Of a DNA stretch of 59,730 nt, positions 33,981-42,862 are shown piece by piece. A program made the position numbers and the translations under genes. The notes below the pieces were generated by a model that saw nothing but the letters and a program-made list of their open reading frames with translations, searched no databases and was not told the origin of the DNA. Source of the DNA: Herbinix sp. (GTDB lineage: Bacteria; Bacillota; Clostridia; Lachnospirales; Lachnospiraceae). Each line of letters starts with the position of its first letter. Position 1 is the first letter of the stretch. The DNA is taken from the NCBI GenBank assembly GCA_028691795.1, contig JAQUYQ010000003.1, positions 1-59,730 on the forward strand. The letters run 5' to 3'.

Positions 33981-34011
33981 ACAAGATGAATTAGCAAGCT
34001 AATTCACTTGT
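33981..34011. promoter_or_regulatory. Extended dyad upstream of dctM, candidate operator
   Basis: The 20-bp palindrome TGAATTAGCAAGCTAATTCA is extended outward by ACAAG/CTTGT with a one-base offset. It lies about 40 bp upstream of the dctM start and just after the preceding terminator. A site for the GntR regulator is plausible. Confidence 0.4.
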
Positions 34012-34013
34012 TA

Positions 34014-34055
34014 TAAAAAAATGCCAACCACCCTATTGATTTACTAAGGTTGTTG
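34014..34055 (-). terminator. Terminator of the EIIC-EAL gene
   Basis: CAACAACC and GGGTGGTTG arms followed by GCATTTTTTT on the minus strand, 35 bp past the stop. Confidence 0.75.
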
Positions 34056-34089
34056 ACATATATTGTTTACTATATTTATTAAATTTATT

Positions 34090-36243
34090 TTAGATTGTTA
34101 TATCAATTCTCTTTTTTATATAATCAATTAATTTATGATAAGGTAAGGCTTCACTATATAAATAGCCCTGATATCTGTCACATCCAATATCGTGCAGAAT
34201 GAGTCTTTGTTCCTCCTGCTCCACGTATTCTGCAATTACAGTATAATTCAGAGATTCACCCAAGGTTACGATTGAAGATATGATATTACGGCAGCTGTTT
34301 TTACTTAGCAGATCACGGACTAATGACCCATCTAATTTGATCGTATCAAATTCATACTCCTTTAAATACATCAAAGAACTATGCCCCATTCCAAAATCAT
34401 CCATAGCAAACTTAATTCCAATTCCCCTCATCTCTTCAATTCTGTCCATGATTTTTTTACCACCGGTTAAAGCCACTTGTTCTGTTATTTCTATTTTAAG
34501 TCGATCCGGTTTAACATGATATTTTTTTATGCTCTCCTTTAGATGTTCCACAAAGTTATCACTATCCAATTGCAGTGCACTTATATTGATTGACATTACA
34601 ATATCCATATCACCGGCGATATTCAACTTTTCAAGATCCATGCATGCGGTATCTATGATCCAATCGCCAAGAATATCAGTATATTGCATCTCTTCCGCAA
34701 GAGCGATCACAAGCGGAGGGTAAATAAACCCGTAGCTGTCATGCTTCCATCGCAGAAGAGCCTCAACACCGAATACTTTGCCTTCGTAGTTCGTTTGGGG
34801 TTGATAATACAATTTAACTTTATCATTCTTAAGATCATGTTCAAGCTCAGATGTTAAAAATCTAGCTATGTTCCCAATCTCATCATGTCTGGTTAAAAGT
34901 GATGAGGAAACGCCTCGTTCTTCGTCCGCCTTATATGCGGAATATAACTTCTTAAGATTATTTGCTGTCTGGGTATTCGCTATTTTTTCTGAAAGTCTTA
35001 CAAAAGGTATGTAACATATTGTCCCAATGCTTAGGTTGAACAATTGCAGCATACTGCCTCTGATTGAGCCAGTTGAAATATATCCGCTAAGGAAAACCGG
35101 GGTTGTCCATTCTACCAGATTTCTCGTATAAGGGACAATTCCAAAATACATAGCTAAGAAGGATATCGCTGTCAATAACAACGGAATAAATAAAAATGGA
35201 ACGACATACACAGGGTTAAGGACAATGGGTATACCGAAAACTATCATTTCATTGATATTGAATACCACCGGAATCAAGGATAATTTGGCATGACTGCGTC
35301 TGTTTTTATGTCTTGCGGAAATAAAAATGGCAAGTATTAAGCATAACGTAGTTCCGCAACCACCCATTAGTACGAAAGTATCAAAAAAAGTTTTTGTATA
35401 TATATTAGGTGGTGTTTGGCCGATACTTATGGCTGTTTGATTTGTATTTAGGGCTGTTACAAACATGTTTTGAGCTACTGGCTCTAATATGTTACTTCCG
35501 TGCATACCCAGGAACCAGAAAATATGTATCAGGAAAACAAACAATATTCCTGTCCAAAAAGTGGAATTTACATTAGAGAAGGCTTTATTTAAAACATCTG
35601 ATAGGAACGTTTGAACATCGTCTATATGAAATAAACTCGCTAATAAATGATCGAATAATGCAAAGACTGTGATTGTTATAATGGCTGGGAAAATTGAGGC
35701 CATAGCATTTTGAAAGGTTGAATCTGCACCGTCTGTAAAAACTCTTATTTTTAGGAATTCGACTGTAGTTAATTTTACAAACAATAGAGACGAAAAAACC
35801 GAAACAACGACAGCGATAAATACACCTTCTGTTCCAATACTCCCAATGGAGAAGCTTTGTTTGCTAATTCCAATGGTTGCTATAAATGAACTCATAGAAA
35901 CTAGTGATACAATCAGGGGATTGATCGCACTTGCATTTTTTTGGTTGTATTCAATCACCATGGAATAACTGATACATAGGACCATGATCAAAGACAAAAT
36001 GTTGAATGTGCTATCCCTTATGAACAGAAATAAATTTTTCCAATCCGGTCCGAAAAATTCAACCATTTTATTTTGATATACTGGTATTGGAATACTGATG
36101 AATACCAACGCAATGGAGCCTAACAGCAAGAAAGGAATCATGTAGGTTAGGCCTTTTCTTATAGAAACCAGGATTGGTATGTTTTCAAGTTTCTCACTAT
36201 TCCTGTAGAAAACTTCGGACATTTTTTCTAAATTTAATTTCAT
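34090..36243 (-). CDS. PTS EIIC membrane domain fused to a c-di-GMP phosphodiesterase (EAL) domain
   Basis: 717 residues. The N-terminal 420 or so residues are a cellobiose-type PTS EIIC permease (about ten helices, with MHGSNILEP and GGCGTTLCL). The C-terminal 240 or so form an EAL domain. Key EAL residues are kept: VEALLRW (EAL variant), NISALQL, EITEQ, the metal-binding DDFG (in AMDDFGMGHSSL), KLDG, and QGYLYSEALP. Only AEYVE departs from the common AEGVE. It should therefore hydrolyse c-di-GMP. No EIIA, EIIB or glycosidase is nearby, so the EIIC part probably senses rather than transports a sugar. The start has GAGGG 5 nt upstream. Confidence 0.88.
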   Translation of the reverse strand: MKLNLEKMSEVFYRNSEKLENIPILVSIRKGLTYMIPFLLLGSIALVFISIPIPVYQNKMVEFFGPDWKNLFLFIRDSTFNILSLIMVLCISYSMVIEYNQKNASAINPLIVSLVSMSSFIATIGISKQSFSIGSIGTEGVFIAVVVSVFSSLLFVKLTTVEFLKIRVFTDGADSTFQNAMASIFPAIITITVFALFDHLLASLFHIDDVQTFLSDVLNKAFSNVNSTFWTGILFVFLIHIFWFLGMHGSNILEPVAQNMFVTALNTNQTAISIGQTPPNIYTKTFFDTFVLMGGCGTTLCLILAIFISARHKNRRSHAKLSLIPVVFNINEMIVFGIPIVLNPVYVVPFLFIPLLLTAISFLAMYFGIVPYTRNLVEWTTPVFLSGYISTGSIRGSMLQLFNLSIGTICYIPFVRLSEKIANTQTANNLKKLYSAYKADEERGVSSSLLTRHDEIGNIARFLTSELEHDLKNDKVKLYYQPQTNYEGKVFGVEALLRWKHDSYGFIYPPLVIALAEEMQYTDILGDWIIDTACMDLEKLNIAGDMDIVMSINISALQLDSDNFVEHLKESIKKYHVKPDRLKIEITEQVALTGGKKIMDRIEEMRGIGIKFAMDDFGMGHSSLMYLKEYEFDTIKLDGSLVRDLLSKNSCRNIISSIVTLGESLNYTVIAEYVEQEEQRLILHDIGCDRYQGYLYSEALPYHKLIDYIKKRIDITI

Positions 36244-36400
36244 TTTATCCCTCTTTTGTATCATCTCTGCTTTATCAGTGCAATTCAAAGAAAAGTTTTG
36301 GTTGAAGACCGGATTTCTACATAAACATACCTAGTAGAAGCTGCATTGCAATTCGTATCTGTCCTGGAAATAAAACTATCACGGGATTTTCTGTTTTTAT

Positions 36401-37345
36401 TTATATTATCTTATGCGTATATTCTCGAATGACTGAAATGGAATGTTTTAATTTCTTTAATTCTTCCGGTGTTAAATGCACTTCCACTATGTCATGCACT
36501 CCATTACGGTTTAAAATTACCGGTACACCACAAAAGACATCATATTCTCCAAACTCACCTTCTAATAGCGTTGAAACCGGTATAACTTTATTCTCATCAT
36601 TCATAACGGCTTTTATAATTCCGACAACGGCAGTTGCGATACCATAACAAGTCGTACCTTTCACTTCTAATATATCAAAACCAACACGAGTTACACGTTT
36701 TACAATTTCGTCCAAATCTATGCTCTTATATTCCTTATTATCCTCAAGTATATCAGTAAAACGTTTACCACCAACAGTTACGTGAGACCAGGGGCACATC
36801 TGGCTGTCACCATGTTCTCCCATCGTATATCCTTGTACACTTCTGGGATCTACTCCGATCAGTTCTCCAATAAAATACTTTAACCTTGCAGAATCCATTG
36901 CGGTGCCGGTACCAATCACTTGATTCTTTGGAAGGCCGGATAATTTATAAACATAATAGGCAATGATATCAACGGGATTTGATACTACGATAAAATGTCC
37001 CCGAAAACCGGATGCCATAATCGGCTCTACAATGGATTTTACAATTTTTGACGATAACTCCAGTGTATCCAACCTGGTCTGTCCCGGTTTCGGAGGTGCT
37101 CCTGCTGTAATTACTACGATATCTGCATCCGCACAATCTTTATATTCTCCTTCCGTTACTTTCACATTACGATTTAAATACTCCACACAATGGCATAAAT
37201 CCATTACCTCACCACGCGCTTTGTTTTTATTTATATCTATAATCATTACTTCATCACAGATACCTTGTGTAATCAAGCTGAATGCCGTAGAAGAACCTAC
37301 TAAGCCAGCTCCTACGATTACTACTTTACTTCGATTGATTGTCAT
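36401..37345 (-). CDS. ldh: L-lactate dehydrogenase
   Basis: A 314-residue NAD-dependent enzyme that reduces pyruvate to L-lactate at the end of fermentation. The Rossmann motif VGAGLVGSS is at about 11-19. The specificity loop PKPGQTRLD has Q rather than R, which marks lactate rather than malate dehydrogenase. GTGTAMDSARL and the catalytic histidine in GEHGDSQMCPWS follow. Allosteric FBP control is common in Firmicute forms but cannot be confirmed here. AAAGGAG stands 7 nt upstream of ATG. It is a monocistronic gene. Confidence 0.94.
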   Translation of the reverse strand: MTINRSKVVIVGAGLVGSSTAFSLITQGICDEVMIIDINKNKARGEVMDLCHCVEYLNRNVKVTEGEYKDCADADIVVITAGAPPKPGQTRLDTLELSSKIVKSIVEPIMASGFRGHFIVVSNPVDIIAYYVYKLSGLPKNQVIGTGTAMDSARLKYFIGELIGVDPRSVQGYTMGEHGDSQMCPWSHVTVGGKRFTDILEDNKEYKSIDLDEIVKRVTRVGFDILEVKGTTCYGIATAVVGIIKAVMNDENKVIPVSTLLEGEFGEYDVFCGVPVILNRNGVHDIVEVHLTPEELKKLKHSISVIREYTHKII

Positions 37346-37514
37346 TGAATTGCTCCTTTCTCACAAAAAAGTTTAGGAACATAGTTGAATAATGTAACTC
37401 AAACTATAGCATAAATAAAATTAAGATTTTTATATCCTACATAATAGCATCTTTTCTAAGATATTACAATTTTTAAATATTAGTTTGACTCATTATTTAG
37501 GAACGTTATTTTAT

Positions 37515-37584
37515 TTATGACATTTTAATTATGACATTTGATTTATGACATTTGATTTATGACATTTGATTTATGACATTTGAT
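37515..37584. repeat. Five tandem 14-bp repeats abutting the UvrA-like stop codon
   Basis: Units of TTATGACATTTGAT begin at 37515, 37529, 37543, 37557 and 37571. The last four are nearly identical and the first is diverged. The array ends exactly at the stop codon (37585-37587) of the UvrA-like gene. Confidence 0.88.
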
Positions 37585-40080
37585 TTACTCTATTAATTCA
37601 GAATTCCATTCCTCAGCATACGATTTTCTTAAAAAATCCGCCGTGATTGTTTCTCCACTGTGCAGCATTTCCGATGGTGTCCCCGCAAATAATACCTTAC
37701 CGCCATTTATACCTCCCTCCGGTCCAAGATCTATGATCCAGTCGGAAGCTCGAATAACCTGTAGGTTATGCTCCACTACAATGACCGTGTTACCAGAATC
37801 AACGATGTGGTTTAAAAGAGTAAGAAAATTTTCTACATCTACCGGATGCAGGCCGGTTGTAGGCTCATCCATCAAATATAAATTATGTTTGCCTGTATTG
37901 TTAATCAGTTCTTTCGCCAATTTTAAGCGCTGTCCTTCACCACCGGATAAGGTCGTCAATGATTGTCCAAGCTCTAGATATCCTAACCCTACGTCTTGAA
38001 GTAACGTCAGAATTCTCATTATTTTGGAATAAGCTTGAAAGGCATACAAAGCATCTTCAACACTCATTTGAAGAATATCTTTGATCGAGTATCCTTTGAA
38101 CTTTACTGATAAGACTTCTTCATTAAATTGCTTTCCACCGCAGACTGGACAGGTTACTTCAATGTTTGTAAAAAACAGCATATTACTGGTGACATACCCT
38201 AGTCCCTCACAATTTTCACAACGGCCACCGGGTGTATTAAAGGAAAAGTGCTTGGCCGTTAGTCCTTTCTCTCCGGCTTCTTTTAACCCACCGAAAATTT
38301 TACGGATTTCTGTATATACGTCAGAATAGGTTGCTATATTGGATCGCTTCATTCTGGCAATTGCAGCTTGCTCTATGGTTACTATTTGGTCAAACTGCTG
38401 GGTACCTGACACATTATTTCCGGAAATATAATTTTCACCTCTTGCCGCAGCAAGCACTTCAAAAACCAATGTAGATTTTCCCGAACCTGATACTCCTGTA
38501 ACGGAAACAAGACAGCCGACCGGAAAACGGACATCAATATTTTTTAAATTATTTAAATTAGCTTTTCTTACTTCGATTACATCACCTGTTCCTATTCTTT
38601 GCAGCGGAGCAACCGGAATATCTTTACGCAAGTACGCTCCTGTCACGGAAGCTAATTGCCTTTTCAGCTTTTCCAATGTCCCTGTTCCGATGATTTCACC
38701 GCCATGTTTTCCTGAGCCAGGGCCAATATCCACGATATAATCGGCTTGTGCCATAACCTCAGGGTCATGCTCAATTACGATAACGGTATTGCCCATATCA
38801 CGCAGCTTTTTGAGTATTGCTAACATTCCTTCCGTATCTTTGGGATGAAGTCCGATCGTTGGTTCATCCATAATATAAATAATCCCGGTTAAATCAGAAT
38901 CCAATGCAGCAGCCAATTTTACTCTTTGCATCTCACCGCCTGACAGGGTAATTGTCTGACGGTCAAGTGCAAGATATCCAAGCCCTACATTTACAATCCT
39001 TTGAATTTTAGTTCTTAAGTCCAATAAATACGCTTCTATGAGTCGACGTTCATTATCGTTCAGTGAACTTTCCAACTTCCGTATCCATTCAAATAATTCT
39101 TCCAAAGTGAGCACAGACAGTTCCGGAAGGCGCGTACCGTTTACCGTTACGCTGCGGCTTAATTCACCTAAGCGATCTCCCATGCAATCCGGGCAAATAT
39201 CAAAATCAAAATACTCATTCAATTGTTTAGCATCTCCGCCCTTATCTGCCATCTTCCTCCAAAGCATAGGTAAAACGCCCTCAAACCTGCCTGCCGCAAC
39301 GGTCTTAGGAGGTTGACTTCCTGGAATCGCACTCTTTACTTCGTCGCTTTCAACACCATAATAAAGAATTAACTTTTGGATATCACTAAAGTTCTCGACT
39401 CTGGTATTCTGCTCCACCGGAATGTTATAGTACCGGAAGGCATTATAGATTGATAAAATTTGATATTCCTTATATTTTTGTTCCCAAAAGGCCACCGCGC
39501 CATTCTCCAATGATAAAGATTCGTGTACTGCGTTTTCTTTATTGATTGTCAGAACCTTTCCCAATCCTTCACAAGTTTTACATGCCCCTTCCCTGGTGTT
39601 ATAGGAATAATGCGTTCTTGTCAGTTTTTCCATCCTGTAAGTACATTGGCTGCAGTACATAAATACGTTAAAATCGCCATTCACCTTTTCCACTTCTTCT
39701 TTGCATTCTGCGGATGATATGACTTCGTGGCAGTGGGGACATTCCCGCATTCCCAGCTTTTCATATACCATTCGCAGGTCTGTATATATATCAGTCAGCG
39801 TACCAACCGTTGATCGTGGGTTTTTATTGGATTCTGTTTGTGTAATTAAGATTGCCGGTGATACATTGCGTATATAGTCAATTTTGGGCTTATGGATTCC
39901 CTGCAGTCCGATTGCCTCTAAATACTGCCTTTGACATTCATTAAAAATAACATCAATTGCCAGTGTGGACTTCCCGGATCCTGATAGTCCCGTAAAAACC
40001 ACTAGCTTATCACGAGGTATTTCCAATGAAATATCCTTTAAATTTCCTTCTTTCACACCACAAAGTTTGATATTAGACAT
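37585..40080 (-). CDS. UvrA-like excinuclease ATPase (UvrA2 type)
   Basis: 831 residues, about 110 shorter than housekeeping UvrA (about 940). It has two ABC modules with Walker A motifs GLSGSGKST (about 31) and GVSGSGKST (about 525). Two ABC signatures (TLSGGEMQR, TLSGGEGQR) and two DEPT motifs are present. Zinc-binding cysteine pairs lie in CPHC/CSQC, CKTCEGLG, CPDCMGD and CENCEGLG/CPVCGG. Its compact form and divergent MerR neighbour suggest a UvrA2/DrrC-like protein for drug or DNA-adduct tolerance rather than the core repair enzyme (inference). uvrB and uvrC are not present. The start has AAGGAGG upstream. Confidence 0.88.
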   Translation of the reverse strand: MSNIKLCGVKEGNLKDISLEIPRDKLVVFTGLSGSGKSTLAIDVIFNECQRQYLEAIGLQGIHKPKIDYIRNVSPAILITQTESNKNPRSTVGTLTDIYTDLRMVYEKLGMRECPHCHEVISSAECKEEVEKVNGDFNVFMYCSQCTYRMEKLTRTHYSYNTREGACKTCEGLGKVLTINKENAVHESLSLENGAVAFWEQKYKEYQILSIYNAFRYYNIPVEQNTRVENFSDIQKLILYYGVESDEVKSAIPGSQPPKTVAAGRFEGVLPMLWRKMADKGGDAKQLNEYFDFDICPDCMGDRLGELSRSVTVNGTRLPELSVLTLEELFEWIRKLESSLNDNERRLIEAYLLDLRTKIQRIVNVGLGYLALDRQTITLSGGEMQRVKLAAALDSDLTGIIYIMDEPTIGLHPKDTEGMLAILKKLRDMGNTVIVIEHDPEVMAQADYIVDIGPGSGKHGGEIIGTGTLEKLKRQLASVTGAYLRKDIPVAPLQRIGTGDVIEVRKANLNNLKNIDVRFPVGCLVSVTGVSGSGKSTLVFEVLAAARGENYISGNNVSGTQQFDQIVTIEQAAIARMKRSNIATYSDVYTEIRKIFGGLKEAGEKGLTAKHFSFNTPGGRCENCEGLGYVTSNMLFFTNIEVTCPVCGGKQFNEEVLSVKFKGYSIKDILQMSVEDALYAFQAYSKIMRILTLLQDVGLGYLELGQSLTTLSGGEGQRLKLAKELINNTGKHNLYLMDEPTTGLHPVDVENFLTLLNHIVDSGNTVIVVEHNLQVIRASDWIIDLGPEGGINGGKVLFAGTPSEMLHSGETITADFLRKSYAEEWNSELIE

Positions 40081-40254
40081 TTTATTCCTCCTTGAAATTA
40101 TCTCAATACTATGTTTTATAATTCAATTATATAACATTAAAGCAATAATGGAACTTTCCCAAAATATAATGTTGGATATTGACTATTTTATACTTTAAAA
40201 GTTTAAAACTATGCTATAATGTTTGTATCATATTAATAGTTGGAGGTAATCGTC

Positions 40255-40980
40255 ATGCGACCGATTGATATTTCACGCAGGCTAAACATCAGTACCACTA
40301 CATTAAGAAACTATGAAGATATGGATATGATTCCAAATGTAACACGTACTGCTTCCGGATATCGAATTTATTCAGAAGAGCATTTTGCTTATTTTATCTG
40401 TATCCGGGAAATGTTGGGCGGCTTTCGTTTGGCTTTTATTTCAAAAGTTTTAAAAGAGGTTATTGCTAAAAAAATAAATTCTGCTTTATGGATGGTGAAC
40501 CAAACCCAAGCAGAATTAAATCGAGAAAAAATCATTTCCAAAAAAATATCATTAAATCTCCTTTGCAAGGCAGTAAGGCCTATAAGCACAAGGCAGGAGC
40601 GGCTGACAATAAATGATGTTAGTCGTGAGTCAGGGATACCAGTTACAACGATCCGATACTGGGATAAGATAGGCCTTCTATCGGCGAAACGTTGTGTAGG
40701 TAACAACTACCGGATTTTTACCTCTGAACATATCCGACAGGCTTTAATCATATATGCATTAAAGCTCTCCTTTCACGCAAATGGTCAGAAACATTATATT
40801 GATAAAATAAAAGAAGGCCTGGTTGACTTTGACTATAATGACAAAAGTAAAATCAAAGATATGACTAAGGGCATTGAACAATATCTCGATCAGACAAATA
40901 GAGACCAAATCAGAGGTATATCGGCTCTCTATCGTTTATGTGTTCAGGTAGAATCCAATCACTTTGACAATCAGATATGA
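40255..40980 (+). CDS. MerR-family regulator with two DNA-binding domains
   Basis: 241 residues. It contains two successive MerR winged helices: 1-70 (IDISRRLNISTTTLRNYEDM) and about 117-180 (LTINDVSRESGIPVTTIRYW). A helical linker joins them and there is a short C-terminal tail. Typical MerR proteins have only one such domain. No cysteine-rich metal loop or drug-binding domain is evident. The gene is divergent from the UvrA-like gene, and a good TATAAT (40215-40220) lies between, so it likely governs both. The start is ATG at 40255 with TTGGAGG 8 nt upstream. Confidence 0.87.
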   Translation: MRPIDISRRLNISTTTLRNYEDMDMIPNVTRTASGYRIYSEEHFAYFICIREMLGGFRLAFISKVLKEVIAKKINSALWMVNQTQAELNREKIISKKISLNLLCKAVRPISTRQERLTINDVSRESGIPVTTIRYWDKIGLLSAKRCVGNNYRIFTSEHIRQALIIYALKLSFHANGQKHYIDKIKEGLVDFDYNDKSKIKDMTKGIEQYLDQTNRDQIRGISALYRLCVQVESNHFDNQI

Positions 40981-41023
40981 AACCTCTTCACCAAAGACAG
41001 CTCCTGGAGCTACAGTTTGCAAT

Positions 41024-41149
41024 CTAATTTAGTTTTGCAAGTATGTAGTACCAAACTTCATGTCCTCTTTTTGTCAATTCCTGAACCACTGGTATGGTTG
41101 GATTTGTGTGACCATACGCAGGAATACAGAAAAATACTATTTTGCTCAT
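41024..41149 (-). pseudogene. N-terminal stub of a macrolide-type UDP-glycosyltransferase
   Basis: AGGAGG stands 6 nt before an ATG. The 41-codon frame reads SKIVFFCIPAYGHTNPTIPV, then VQELTKRGHEVWYY, and stops soon after. This is the conserved N-terminal Rossmann segment of MGT/YjiC-type glycosyltransferases, which inactivate macrolides or modify natural products. The remaining 350 or so residues are absent, so the gene is a truncated relic, though its ribosome site is still intact. Confidence 0.8.
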
Positions 41150-41220
41150 AATAGCCTCCTAATATGTACTTACTTTTTCTTTAAGTTAAACCAATGAACG
41201 ATTAATATGGCAGCATAAAC

Positions 41221-41286
41221 GGGACTGTTGCAAAATATCACACTTCTTGTTTATTAAATAGAAGACATTTATTTTGCGACAGTCCC
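41221..41286. mobile_element. 66-bp inverted-repeat element with IS-like ends
   Basis: GGGACTGTTGCAAAAT (41221-41236) and ATTTTGCGACAGTCCC (41271-41286) are inverted with one mismatch. Ends of the form GGGACTGTCGCAAAA are familiar from IS1182-type elements in Firmicutes. No coding sequence and no flanking duplication were found. It also lies 13 bp after the VOC gene stop and could act as its terminator. Confidence 0.6.
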
Positions 41287-41299
41287 ATCGTAAATTTTA

Positions 41300-41701
41300 T
41301 TACTCTACTGTAAACATCCAATTAACGCCGAACTTATCCTGCAAGTGACCATGAAGTTTTGCAAAAAAAGTTGAATTAAGTTCTAAATATATCTTCCCAC
41401 CATCTTTCAACGTAGCCCATGCTTGATTTACCATTTCTGCATTACTCGACGTTAAGGTAATATACATATTGTTTCCAGACGAGAGAGCTTGTCCACTATC
41501 TGCACACATGATTTCTGTTCCGTCGATCACAATTCTTGAATGTAAAACAAGGTTTAAATCACTTTCGGCTATTGGAAAGTTAGGATTAGGAGGCATATCC
41601 TTATATTTTTGCATTATTATTATTTTTGTATTAAAAGCTTTCTCATATACGTTCAATGCTTCCTCGCAGTTTCTTTGAAACATAAGATAATGACCTAACA
41701 T
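41300..41701 (-). CDS. VOC family protein (PhnB-like)
   Basis: 133 residues with the glyoxalase/bleomycin-resistance fold of PhnB-type proteins. The N-terminus LGHYLMFQRNCEEALNVYEK, the SRIVIDGTEIMCADSG strand and the terminal DKFGVNWMF are typical. No metal triad is convincingly conserved and the substrate is unknown. The start is ATG at 41701 with AGAGGTG 6 nt upstream; the GTG at 41710 is not used. Confidence 0.87.
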   Translation of the reverse strand: MLGHYLMFQRNCEEALNVYEKAFNTKIIIMQKYKDMPPNPNFPIAESDLNLVLHSRIVIDGTEIMCADSGQALSSGNNMYITLTSSNAEMVNQAWATLKDGGKIYLELNSTFFAKLHGHLQDKFGVNWMFTVE

Positions 41702-41911
41702 AATAAACACCTCTCGAATTCTTTTATTTTTGTGAACGTGAATTTCTTACCGTCACTGTAACCAATTAACGTCCAGGACGTCAAGAAAACTATACCTTAG
41801 CATAGAAATATTCACTGATGGTTTTATTATCTACAGTGCCCTAAAATTATCTAGAATATTCTACCTCTTTTGTCCGATTTATTGCGAACAAGAGTAAGTT
41901 TCCCTGGAAAT

Positions 41912-42322
41912 TCACACCTTTCGGGAAGTCTTTCGACTAGACATGTTTAAGTCAATGGCCTCATGGATTAACATCTTTAGAGCCTCATCATCCACCACGT
42001 CATCCTTATGAAAATCGATCGCTCTTCTAGTGTTTCCATCGAGGCTTGAGTTAAATAAATGCGAGGGGTCCTCCAGCGATGCCCCTTTGGCAAATGTCAA
42101 CTTTACGATATTCTTATAAGTCTCCCCGGTACATATCATCCCATTATGAGACCATACAGGGGTCCCTCTCCACTTCCACTCTTCGACTACCTCAGGGTTG
42201 ACCTGCCTGATCAGCTTCCTCATCTTAGAGAGCATTTGGCCCCGCCAATCACCTAGTTCTTCTATTCTCTCATCGATTAATTGGGACGGGGATTTCGTGT
42301 CATTTGTAGCCTGATTCTCCAT
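41912..42322 (-). CDS. DUF1801 domain protein, GC-richer than neighbours
   Basis: 136 residues matching the DUF1801/YdhG-like fold: WRGQMLSKMRKLIRQVNPEV, EEWKWRGTPVWSHNGMICT and VKLTFAKGASLEDP. The function is unknown; the family includes small iron-chaperone-like proteins. The coding sequence is visibly richer in G and C and in CGC/GTC-type codons than the genes around it, suggesting acquisition from elsewhere. It lies 21 bp downstream of a second DUF1801 gene and has its own good ribosome site (GGAG). Confidence 0.82.
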   Translation of the reverse strand: MENQATNDTKSPSQLIDERIEELGDWRGQMLSKMRKLIRQVNPEVVEEWKWRGTPVWSHNGMICTGETYKNIVKLTFAKGASLEDPSHLFNSSLDGNTRRAIDFHKDDVVDDEALKMLIHEAIDLNMSSRKTSRKV

Positions 42323-42343
42323 AGTAATACACTCCTTTCAAAT

Positions 42344-42715
42344 CTATTTCCGCCAAAAAGTTGAACAATCTGATTTGTCCATAATATTAAACTCAATAAT
42401 TTTCTCAAGTAATGAAAAATTAACCGGATAATCCCACCGGATACGTATTAACTCTTTCGTATGATCATAACCTGCCCCAACAATTTCTTCTGAAAAATGA
42501 TTGATACCTACCTTTTCAGGAGCAACCGCAATATGTTGTTTGGCTACACTGAACCCGATAATAAATGTGCCATGATCAGTAAACACTGGCTGATTCCAAG
42601 CGATCTTTGGCATTAGCGTCGGAAATTTCATCGACACCCAATTTAAAATTTCTTCCATTCGGACCCGGTGTTGCTGGTTATCAATATGCGATAAATATTC
42701 CGAAAAAACATCCAT
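42344..42715 (-). CDS. DUF1801 / YdhG-like iron-chaperone family protein
   Basis: 123 residues. Recognisable are MEEILNWVSMKFPTLMPKI, WNQPVFTDHGTFIIGFSV and HIAVAPEK, as in Bacillus YdhG (Fra), a frataxin-like protein involved in iron delivery. Iron binding is known for that homologue and only inferred here. AAGGAGG precedes the ATG. It is upstream of the other DUF1801 gene with a small gap, but the two share little sequence and differ in base composition. Confidence 0.85.
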   Translation of the reverse strand: MDVFSEYLSHIDNQQHRVRMEEILNWVSMKFPTLMPKIAWNQPVFTDHGTFIIGFSVAKQHIAVAPEKVGINHFSEEIVGAGYDHTKELIRIRWDYPVNFSLLEKIIEFNIMDKSDCSTFWRK

Positions 42716-42862
42716 ATTGTTTCCTCCTTATACGATAATAATACATCAAATATAACTATTATTGTACGACAATGTTACTAAGCATATTGTTAATTTAATT
42801 GTAGATGTTTACTGACTAAACTTCAATCTTAACAGAAAAAAGATAAAAAAAGATCAGCGTAA

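Noticed and set aside
36963-37376. 137-codon plus-strand frame
   Set aside because: Antisense shadow of lactate dehydrogenase with no independent signals.
41760-41911. Minus-strand fragment reading DNKTISEYFYAKV before a stop
   Set aside because: It looks like a protein C-terminus but I could not assign a family, and the upstream frame is broken. It was not called.
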